From contig DEKS01000172.1 of NCBI GenBank assembly GCA_002354005.1, forward strand, positions 1 through 6,818: a stretch of DNA of 6,818 nucleotides. The letters run 5' to 3'. Both the position numbers and the translations under genes were made by a program. The notes under the pieces were generated by a model, which saw only the letters and a program-made list of their open reading frames with translations, made no database searches and was not told the DNA's origin. The number at the start of each line of letters is the position of its first letter. The stretch's first letter is position 1. The DNA is from Bacteroidales bacterium UBA2716. GTDB lineage: Bacteria > Bacteroidota > Bacteroidia > Bacteroidales > UBA932. Of the stretch, positions 1 to 4,810 are shown one piece after another.

Positions 1-151
1 GCACCATCAGGACTCCGCAAAGGATGATGATAACACCCAGTCCGCCCCATCCTTCACCTGGAAGGAAGCAGGCGGCTCCTGCCGCAAAGACAGCAGCCAA
101 AACTGCGATATCCTGCGGCAGGAACGTTTTCTTTACCTGCTGTTCTTTCAT
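1..151 (-). CDS. Small membrane protein, N-terminal 50 residues only (runs off left edge)
   Basis: I do not recognise this protein. The visible 50 residues begin MKEQQVKK and then show two hydrophobic segments, at about residues 14-31 and 36-50, separated by a short Gly-rich turn (PGEGWGG). This predicts an integral inner-membrane protein; the C-terminal part is outside the window. Its ATG overlaps the TGA of the upstream 145-aa gene as ATGA, so its translation is probably coupled to that gene, and no Shine-Dalgarno sequence is visible. The N-terminus aligns without gaps to that of the upstream protein over KK-x5-D-x8-AAG, and both second helices carry a Cys-Gly pair, which suggests tandem duplication. 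The reading frame and start are well supported by this coupling. No function can be assigned. Confidence 0.75.
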   Translation of the reverse strand, partial: MKEQQVKKTFLPQDIAVLAAVFAAGAACFLPGEGWGGLGVIIILCGVLMV

Positions 152-585
152 AGTTTAGAGATCAGGGTTTGCGCTCTGGAGCCACGAAGTTCAACGATTC
201 CGGTTGCGGGCTCATAGGTATAGTTGGAGAAGTCGAAGAGCTGCGCGTAGGCGACGGCCGCATCGGCATTGTAATATGCTTCCAGGCGGATGACGCCGCC
301 TCGGGCCGCCTTGTCAATCTGCGGCTCCACCTCCTTTCCGTCCAGGAATCCTTTGAGGGAATCCCGGCAGGAATGGGACACGTCCAGGGCCGTTTTGCGG
401 AGAACGGTGTTTTCCCCTTCGCGTTTGTAACCGGATTTATAGAAGGCAAGGAGAAGAAGTCCGCAGACGGCAACGGTAGCGCCGAGGCCGGCATGAACGA
501 AATACAGGCCGATTCCGGCGGCCAGAACGAAGGCGGATATGAGGAGGTCCTTGACGGTGTGGACCTTTTTGAGTTTGATTTCCAT
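148..585 (-). CDS. Two-helix membrane protein of unknown function, 145 aa
   Basis: Not a family I recognise. The protein starts MEIKLKKVHT, has two predicted transmembrane helices (about residues 13-30 and 33-49) joined by a very short turn, and then a soluble domain of about 95 residues. With Lys at the N-terminus and KSGYKR after helix 2, the positive-inside rule puts both ends in the cytoplasm. The soluble part contains HSCRDS (71-76) and YYNADAAVAYAQLFDF (104-119), with no catalytic motif I know. The frame is open upstream to 690, but that extension lies inside the antiporter gene. I chose the ATG at 583-585 because it falls two bases after the antiporter stop and directly precedes the Lys-rich leader of a helix. 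The gene sits in an operon between the antiporter and a likely paralog, so a membrane-associated accessory role is possible but unproven. Confidence 0.78.
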   Translation of the reverse strand: MEIKLKKVHTVKDLLISAFVLAAGIGLYFVHAGLGATVAVCGLLLLAFYKSGYKREGENTVLRKTALDVSHSCRDSLKGFLDGKEVEPQIDKAARGGVIRLEAYYNADAAVAYAQLFDFSNYTYEPATGIVELRGSRAQTLISKL

Positions 586-587
586 AG

Positions 588-1544
588 TTATAGATTGATA
601 AAGAGATAATAGTAATACGCTCCGAAGAGCAAAAGCATGAGCGCCCCTTCCCAGCGGTCGATCCGCTCCCTGCGGCCGGTGTAGGCCCATAGAAGCAGGA
701 ACGCCACGCTCAAAAGAAGCACCAGCGCATCCACGTATGTAACGGATGCAAAGGATAGGGGAGTGATGAGGGCCGATGCGCCCAGGATCAAGAGGATGTT
801 GAAGACGTTCGAGCCCAGGATATTGCCCAGTGCCAGCTGGTCCCGGCCCTTGAGGGCGGCCACCAGGCTGGTAGCCAGTTCCGGAAGGGAAGTCCCGCCC
901 GCCAGGATGGTGACGGCGATGAACTTGTCACTTACTCCCAGCATCCGGGCCAGAGCCGTGGCTGAATCTACGAAAAGGTTGCCACCGAAGATGAGCCCGG
1001 CCAATCCTGCAAGGACCAGCAGAATCGCCATCCAAAGCTTCCGGGGCTTTGACTCGGCGGCCTGCTCTCCTTCGGAGGGTTTCCCTCTCCGGAAGGAGAC
1101 GAAGATGTACAAGGCGAACACGATGAGGAAAAGGGCTCCTTCCCAACGGGAAAGGCCATCGGCCTCTCCGATTCCAAACAGGGAATGGCACATCCCGAAG
1201 CCCAGAAAGAGCAGTGTCACCAGTAAAGTCTCCGGGATGTCCCGTTTCCTGTTGTCGGCTGTCATGGATACCGGGCAGAGCAAAGCCGTAAGGCCCAGGA
1301 TGAACAGGACATTGAATATGTTCGAGCCCAGGACATTGCCCACGGCTACATCGGCATTCCCCTCCAAGGCCCCTGTGAGGCTCACCACCAGTTCCGGGCA
1401 CGAGGTTCCGAAGCCCACGATGGTCAGGCCGATGACGAATTCGCTCACGCCGGCCTTTCTCGCCAGGGAGGAAGCGCCTTCAACAAGCCAGTCAGCGCCC
1501 AGGACAATGAGTCCCAGGCCGACCAGCAGCCAGATAATAGTCAT
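588..1544 (-). CDS. Calcium/sodium antiporter (CaCA family, YrbG type)
   Basis: A 318-aa inner-membrane exchanger expected to export Ca2+ in exchange for Na+ (or H+). The two signature alpha repeats are plain: repeat 1 has GTSCPELVVS (residues 46-55, Glu51) followed by GNVLGSNIFN (69-78, Asn75); repeat 2 has GGTSLPELATS (216-226, Glu222) followed by GNILGSNVFN (240-249, Asn246). The acidic and Asn residues are the known ion ligands of CaCA proteins. RWEGAL also occurs in each half (133-138, 297-302), showing the internal duplication with inverted topology. A hydrophilic loop at about 151-170 joins the halves. Full length for the prokaryotic YrbG-like branch. The ATG at 1542-1544 starts directly into the first helix. 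No Shine-Dalgarno sequence and no clear TAnnTTTG box lie upstream; an inverted repeat occupies that space. The stop is two bases before the next gene. The transported ion is inferred from the family. Confidence 0.95.
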   Translation of the reverse strand: MTIIWLLVGLGLIVLGADWLVEGASSLARKAGVSEFVIGLTIVGFGTSCPELVVSLTGALEGNADVAVGNVLGSNIFNVLFILGLTALLCPVSMTADNRKRDIPETLLVTLLFLGFGMCHSLFGIGEADGLSRWEGALFLIVFALYIFVSFRRGKPSEGEQAAESKPRKLWMAILLVLAGLAGLIFGGNLFVDSATALARMLGVSDKFIAVTILAGGTSLPELATSLVAALKGRDQLALGNILGSNVFNILLILGASALITPLSFASVTYVDALVLLLSVAFLLLWAYTGRRERIDRWEGALMLLLFGAYYYYLFINL

Positions 1545-1569
1545 TTTGGTTGTATTGAATGAGTAAACA

Positions 1570-1640
1570 GATTCTTCACGTCGTTCGGAATGACAAGGTG
1601 TCTGTCATTCCGAGGAGGCCTTTACGGCCGACGAAGAATC
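1570..1640. repeat. REPIN-like intergenic inverted repeat
   Basis: Two related arms in opposite orientation form a long imperfect hairpin. GATTCTTC (1570-1577) pairs with GAAGAATC (1633-1640), GTCG (1580-1583) with CGAC (1629-1632), and CGGAATGACA (1586-1595) with TGTCATTCCG (1603-1612), leaving a 7-base loop. That is about 22 pairs with one small bulge. The right arm carries some 16 extra bases including a nested hairpin, GGCC-TTTAC-GGCC (1617-1629). From memory, arms of the CATTCCGA...GAAGAATC type are dispersed repeats in many bacterial genomes, resembling REP sequences paired as REPINs. It lies six bases after the stop of the 134-aa exported-protein gene and 25 bases before the antiporter ATG, so it may end or attenuate transcription between them. 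Multicopy status cannot be seen here. Confidence 0.75.
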
Positions 1641-1646
1641 CGCCTG

Positions 1647-2051
1647 CTAAAGCCGGAGACGGCAGATGGAGAACAGAAACCGTTCTGAAGTATAAAATCC
1701 TGCCCGGTGCACGAACGACTGGGCCAGGAATGGATGGATATGATTGTTGTCGATGACTTTTCCGCCCTTTACCATGCGGAAAGAAGAGCGCACCGGCTCA
1801 TTCAACCGCCTGAGGGACTGGGTCAACCGGACGGAAACGGAGTTCGTGCTGTTGCTGCCGGCAAAGGTGTATCCCTGCGCCGAGGTGATGCAGATTTCCC
1901 GGTTCCGTGTAAGATCCACGGCTTTGTCAGTGGACGGGCATTCGGAAACATGGTACTGTCTGCCCTCTGACGGACTCGCACTGACTGCTTCCGTCCGACC
2001 TGCGGAAAGGAAGGACAGAAGGAGAGAAAATATGAGCACGAACAGTTTCAC
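1647..2051 (-). CDS. Small exported protein of unknown function, 134 aa
   Basis: I do not recognise a domain. With a GTG start at 2049-2051 the protein begins MKLFVLIFSLLLSFLSA, a textbook Sec signal peptide with likely cleavage after Ala17 (or Ala22). The mature part of about 115 residues has Cys38, Cys53 and Cys130, a Ser/Thr/Asn-rich stretch at 56-74, and a basic end FYTSERFLFSICRLRL. The three cysteines allow a disulfide; there is no lipobox cysteine. An upstream TTG at 2060 is in frame, but it lies inside the -7 promoter box, so it cannot be in the transcript; the GTG gives the better signal peptide. Overlapping plus-strand frames lack a signal peptide or promoter. The gene is separate from the AraC gene upstream on the same strand and is followed by an inverted repeat. 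Periplasmic or secreted location is an inference. Confidence 0.7.
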   Translation of the reverse strand: MKLFVLIFSLLLSFLSAGRTEAVSASPSEGRQYHVSECPSTDKAVDLTRNREICITSAQGYTFAGSNSTNSVSVRLTQSLRRLNEPVRSSFRMVKGGKVIDNNHIHPFLAQSFVHRAGFYTSERFLFSICRLRL

Positions 2052-2057
2052 GAGGTG

Positions 2058-2065
2058 CAAAGATA
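2058..2065 (-). promoter_or_regulatory. -7 promoter box for the small exported protein
   Basis: The minus strand reads TATCTTTG, an exact match to the Bacteroidota sigma-ABfr -7 consensus TAnnTTTG. A T7 tract lies just upstream (2068-2074). No convincing -33 TTTG element is seen. Transcription would be expected to start about five to seven bases downstream, at or within a few bases of the GTG start codon at 2051, leaving little or no 5' leader. Confidence 0.6.
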
Positions 2066-2101
2066 GTAAAAAAAGACTGCCAGTGTGCTGCGGTTTCCCG
2101 A

Positions 2102-2995
2102 TTATTTTCCCAGGAACTCCGTCGGCGTAAGGCCGGTCACCTTCTTGAAGAGCCGGGTGAAATGGTGCGGGAATTCGAAGCCCAGGAGGAGGGCGGTTTC
2201 GCCTACGGGGTGTCCGTTCATCAGGAGGCTTTTGCCCTGCTCGATCACGAAGGCATGGATGTAGCTGATGGCCGTTCCGCCGGTTGATTTGTGAATCACG
2301 TCACCCAGGTAGCGCGGGGAATAGGCCAGCTGCTCGGCGCAGTATTGGACGGTGGGGAGGCCGATTTCCATTTGTCTGCCATCCAGATAATACTCCCTGA
2401 GCAGGTTGTGGAAGCGTTTGAGGATGTCCGATGAAGCCCTGTCTTCCTTCGAAAGCTGGCGCAGATAGATGCGCTGGCAGTATTCCAGGATCAGGCGGAT
2501 GTATCCCAGGATGATATCCCGCAGTGCCGGGGAATCTTCGTTTTCCTGCAACTCATGCCTGAGTTGCGTGAGCAGCTGGGTGATGCGGCCCCATTCCGAG
2601 GACTCCATTTTCAAGGTCTCCACGGCGAAGTAGGAGAAGTACCGGTAGTCCTTCATCTTGACCTCCAGGTCGGTTCCCCGGAGGAGTTCCGGTGAGAACA
2701 GCAAGGCCCATCCTTTGATATAGAGGTCTTCGCCGTCATCTTCCTTGCCGCCGATCTGCCCCGGCTCCGTGGCGAAGATGGACCCTTCGGCCGCGTCGAA
2801 CATTTTCATCCCATAGGTGAGATGCTTCGGAAAGTTCTGCTGGATGAAGAGCCCGTAAACGCCGTATCGGTTCAGGCTGGTACGGACGGGCGACACTTCG
2901 TCATAGTGGATGACGCTTACCAGGGGATGTAACTCCGGAGCTCCTACGGAACGGGCGTACACATTGGGCTCGGAGATGTGGAGAATGCTCTTCAT
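2102..2995 (-). CDS. AraC-family transcriptional regulator
   Basis: A 297-aa DNA-binding regulator. The N-terminal part (about 1-170) is the ligand-sensing cupin-like half, with GWALLFSPELL (95-105) typical of Bacteroidota AraC proteins. The C-terminal AraC/XylS domain holds two helix-turn-helix units: PTVQYCAEQLAYSPRYLGDVI (214-234) and VGETALLLGFEFPHHFTRLFKKVTGLTPTEF (264-294), the latter with the family signature ending in F-x-R-x-F-K-x-x-x-G-x-x-P-x-x-F. The frame is open to 3085, but I chose the ATG at 2993-2995 (MKSILHISEP) because a -7 box at 3022-3029 places the transcript start downstream of the longer start. It is divergent from the hydrolase operon across 129 bases carrying repeated AATTCT motifs at both promoters, so it most likely controls that operon and itself. 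Its effector is unknown. Confidence 0.93.
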   Translation of the reverse strand: MKSILHISEPNVYARSVGAPELHPLVSVIHYDEVSPVRTSLNRYGVYGLFIQQNFPKHLTYGMKMFDAAEGSIFATEPGQIGGKEDDGEDLYIKGWALLFSPELLRGTDLEVKMKDYRYFSYFAVETLKMESSEWGRITQLLTQLRHELQENEDSPALRDIILGYIRLILEYCQRIYLRQLSKEDRASSDILKRFHNLLREYYLDGRQMEIGLPTVQYCAEQLAYSPRYLGDVIHKSTGGTAISYIHAFVIEQGKSLLMNGHPVGETALLLGFEFPHHFTRLFKKVTGLTPTEFLGK

Positions 2996-3011
2996 GACGC
3001 TTGAAAGGGTA

Positions 3012-3084
3012 TGGAATTCTACAAATATATGTATAATTCTGCGATATTGGTAAATAATGGGCAAAAATAGGTAACAGAATTCCA
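3012..3084. promoter_or_regulatory. Candidate operator: 9-bp inverted repeat between divergent promoters
   Basis: TGGAATTCT (3012-3020) is repeated as its exact complement AGAATTCCA (3076-3084). A third partial copy, AATTCT, begins at 3035, exactly 20 bases (about two helical turns) after the first one at 3015. The left site falls at the predicted start of the AraC transcript, where binding would repress; the right site ends 11 bases before the hydrolase -7 box, the place of a -33 element, where an activator could act. GAATTC is itself palindromic, so the repeat is less unlikely than nine independent bases. That AraC binds here is inference. Confidence 0.5.
3022..3029 (-). promoter_or_regulatory. 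-7 promoter box for the AraC-family gene
   Basis: The minus strand reads TATATTTG, an exact TAnnTTTG match. The expected transcript start is near 3014-3017, giving a leader of about 20 bases before the ATG at 2995 and overlapping the left operator candidate. No clear -33 TTTG is present at the right distance. Confidence 0.6.
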
Positions 3085-3095
3085 CCTATGCCGGC

Positions 3096-3103
3096 TACCT
3101 TTG
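3096..3103 (+). promoter_or_regulatory. -7 promoter box for the hydrolase operon
   Basis: TACCTTTG matches TAnnTTTG exactly and is followed by an A-rich leader; transcription should begin near 3109, about 16 bases before the ATG at 3125. No -33 TTTG element is present; the right arm of the inverted repeat occupies that position, as expected for an activator-dependent promoter. Confidence 0.65.
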
Positions 3104-3124
3104 CAAAAGTAAAACTACAGTTGT

Positions 3125-4177
3125 ATGACCATCAAGCATCTGATCCCGGTTTTCGTGTCAGCCCTGACACTGTTTGCCTGCCAATCAAACACAAACGAGC
3201 ATATGAGCACATTGAATCTTACCCAGGAGTGGGACAAAACCTTCCCGAAATCCGAACTTGTCAACCACTGCAAGGTTACCTTCCACAACCGCTACGGCAT
3301 TGAACTGGCCGCAGATATGTCTGTTCCCAAAAATTCCGAGGGCAAACTTCCGGCCATTGCGGTCAGCGGTCCTTTCGGCGCCGTCAAGGAGCAGTCGAGC
3401 GGCCTTTACGCCCAGCATATGGCGGAAAGGGGCTTCCTGACCATTGCCTTCGACCCTTCCTTCACCGGAGAATCCGGCGGAGAACCGCGCCGGATGGCGT
3501 CGCCCGACATCAACACGGAAGACTTCCTGGCCGCTGTCGATTTCCTGTCCAACTGTGACCTGGTGGATCCGGAGCGCATCGGCATCATCGGTATTTGCGG
3601 CTTCGGCGGCATGGCTGTCAATGCGGCCGCGCTGGATCCGCGGATCAAAGCCACGGTGGCCTCCACGATGTATGACATGAGCAAGGTCAATGTGGAAGGC
3701 TATTTCGCCAGCGAGGATACGCCTTCCCAGCGCCAGGAAAAGCGCCGCGCCCTGGCGGCCCAGCGCACGAAGGATTATGCCTCGGGTACTTACGAGCGTG
3801 CCGGCGGCGTCATCGACCCGCTTCCGGAGGATGCGCCCTGGTTCGTCAAGGACTATCACGCCTATTACAAGACGCCCCGTGGGTACCACAAGCGCAGCGG
3901 CAACTCTAACGACGGTTGGAATGTCATCGGCACCATGTCCTTCATGAACCAGCCCCTGCTGGACATGGCCGGCGAAATCAAGACTCCCGTGCTCATTATC
4001 CATGGCGAGAAGGCCCACAGTCGCTATTTCAGCGAAGGCGCCTTCGAGAAACTGAAAGGCGACAACAAGGAACTCCTCATCATCCCGGGAGCCGTGCATA
4101 CTGACCTCTATGATGACGTTGCCGGAGTCATCCCCTACGACAAGATGGAAGCCTTCTTCAAAGAGAACCTGAAGTAA
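3125..4177 (+). CDS. Alpha/beta hydrolase with Cys nucleophile, predicted lipoprotein
   Basis: A 350-aa alpha/beta-hydrolase-fold enzyme of the YcjY/dienelactone-hydrolase-like group. The nucleophile elbow is IGICGFGG (155-162), with Cys158 in place of the usual Ser, and the catalytic His is probably His325 in PGAVHTDLYD (321-330). The acid is less clear: at HGEKAHSRYFSE (293-304), Glu295 or Glu304 could serve, because the usual Asp position after HG is not acidic. The family usually acts on ester or lactone-type bonds; the substrate here is unknown. The N-terminus (MTIKHLIPVFVSALTLFAC) is a lipoprotein signal with lipobox LFAC and lipidated Cys19, so the enzyme should sit in the envelope. 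Met27 begins MSTLNLTQEWDKTFPKSE, which from memory resembles the start of cytosolic homologs. The stop overlaps the next ATG by one base. Promoter and AraC neighbour suggest induced expression. Confidence 0.9.
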   Translation: MTIKHLIPVFVSALTLFACQSNTNEHMSTLNLTQEWDKTFPKSELVNHCKVTFHNRYGIELAADMSVPKNSEGKLPAIAVSGPFGAVKEQSSGLYAQHMAERGFLTIAFDPSFTGESGGEPRRMASPDINTEDFLAAVDFLSNCDLVDPERIGIIGICGFGGMAVNAAALDPRIKATVASTMYDMSKVNVEGYFASEDTPSQRQEKRRALAAQRTKDYASGTYERAGGVIDPLPEDAPWFVKDYHAYYKTPRGYHKRSGNSNDGWNVIGTMSFMNQPLLDMAGEIKTPVLIIHGEKAHSRYFSEGAFEKLKGDNKELLIIPGAVHTDLYDDVAGVIPYDKMEAFFKENLK

Positions 4178-4677
4178 TGAAAGCCGCTATAATCACAGTA
4201 TTGTCCTGCTTCGTTTTGTCCCTGTCGGCCTGCGAAAAGCATCCTTCTCCACTGGAGCAGGAAGAGCAGCAGGAGCAGCAGAAGCAGTCTGAAAACAGCA
4301 ATCAACACGAGAACATGCAATCTATGACCATGAATATCACCGCCGGCGGCAAAACCATCACGGCCACGCTGGCAGACAATACCACCGCCAGGGCGTTGGC
4401 CGAAAAACTGAAATCCGGATCCATAACCGTTGAGATGAAGGCCAATGAGTTTGAGCATTACGGGCCGCTCGGATACTCATTGGATAGACACGATGAGCAG
4501 ATTACGGCCGTATCCGGAGACATTATGCTATATAACGGCAACAATATCTGCGTCTTTTACGGCAGCAACAGCTGGTCCTATACTCCGCTGGGCAAGGTGG
4601 ACAGAAAGACAGCTGATGAGTTGAAAGCCTTCTTCGGCACCGGCACTATTTCAGTCACCTATTCACTGAAACAATAA
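4177..4677 (+). CDS. Cyclophilin-like-fold lipoprotein
   Basis: A 166-aa predicted lipoprotein: MKAAIITVLSCFVLSLSAC has lipobox LSAC with Cys19. A Gln/Glu-rich linker follows (residues 26-46), then a cyclophilin-like domain (Cyclophil_like type) at about 50-165. That domain shows MNITAGGKTITATLADN (52-68), the turn EHYGPLGYSL (93-102), GDIMLYNGNNICVFYGSNSW (114-133) and TPLGKV (136-141), all typical of the family. The residues that give true cyclophilins prolyl-isomerase activity are not evident, so isomerase function should not be assumed; the family's role is not settled. Its ATG overlaps the hydrolase stop as TAATG, so the two are translationally coupled and probably made in fixed ratio. 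From memory, such domains often sit beside flavodoxins, hydrolases and AraC regulators in Bacteroidales. The shared lipoprotein targeting suggests that they act in the same compartment. Confidence 0.85.
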   Translation: MKAAIITVLSCFVLSLSACEKHPSPLEQEEQQEQQKQSENSNQHENMQSMTMNITAGGKTITATLADNTTARALAEKLKSGSITVEMKANEFEHYGPLGYSLDRHDEQITAVSGDIMLYNGNNICVFYGSNSWSYTPLGKVDRKTADELKAFFGTGTISVTYSLKQ

Positions 4678-4723
4678 AAGCCAGTGAAACGGTGTTGAGA
4701 AGATCTCCCTTCTGATCTGCGCC

Positions 4724-4761
4724 GAAAGATCCGCCAAGGGATAAATCTTTCTGGATTTTTT
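4724..4761 (+). terminator. Terminator-like hairpin after the hydrolase operon
   Basis: GAAAGAT (4724-4730) and ATCTTTC (4745-4751) form a perfect 7-bp stem around a 14-base loop, followed after four bases by six T residues (4756-4761). It lies 46 bases past the stop of the cyclophilin-like gene. The stem is AT-rich and the loop is long, so termination may be weak. The T tract runs directly into the ligA promoter. Confidence 0.5.
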
Positions 4762-4763
4762 CT

Positions 4764-4771
4764 TATATTTG
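4764..4771 (+). promoter_or_regulatory. -7 promoter box for ligA
   Basis: TATATTTG is an exact TAnnTTTG match, 39 bases before the ligA ATG. Transcription is expected to start near 4777, giving a leader of about 30-35 bases. A -33 element is not obvious; the hairpin stem of the upstream terminator overlaps that place. Confidence 0.6.
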
Positions 4772-4783
4772 TCCTTTCGTCTG

Positions 4784-4799
4784 CGTATACGTGCGCACG
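4784..4799. promoter_or_regulatory. Overlapping palindromes in the ligA leader
   Basis: CGTATACG (4784-4791) and CGTGCGCACG (4790-4799) are perfect palindromes that share two bases, located between the predicted transcript start and the ligA start codon. They could be a dimeric repressor site or a small mRNA structure near the start codon. No known operator is recognised, and chance is possible in GC-rich sequence. Confidence 0.25.
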
Positions 4800-4810
4800 C
4801 GAACAGGCAA

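Noticed and set aside
763..1566. Plus-strand open frame of 267 codons opposite the antiporter
   Set aside because: The antiporter on the other strand has both alpha repeats; this frame gives a Ser/Arg/Pro-rich sequence with no domain.
2066..2101. Possible terminator after the AraC gene, based on a T7 tract on the minus strand
   Set aside because: The preceding bases allow only a stem of three to four pairs, too weak to call; the tract may instead belong to the downstream promoter.
1744..2130. Plus-strand open frame of 128 codons opposite the small exported protein
   Set aside because: The minus-strand frame has a signal peptide and an adjacent promoter box; the plus frame has neither and runs into the end of the AraC gene.
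2996..3085. Longer AraC start (MEFCYLF) 30 codons upstream
   Set aside because: It lies upstream of the predicted transcript start, overlaps the promoter and operator candidates, and encodes residues unlike the family N-terminus.
3185..4099. Long minus-strand open frame of 304 codons inside the hydrolase gene
   Set aside because: It is antisense to a clear alpha/beta hydrolase with catalytic motifs, has no recognisable domain or promoter, and such mirror frames are common in GC-rich coding DNA.
4699..4715. AGAAG-ATCTCC-CTTCT hairpin after the cyclophilin-like gene
   Set aside because: The stem has only five pairs and no T tract follows; the hairpin at 4724-4761 is a better terminator candidate.
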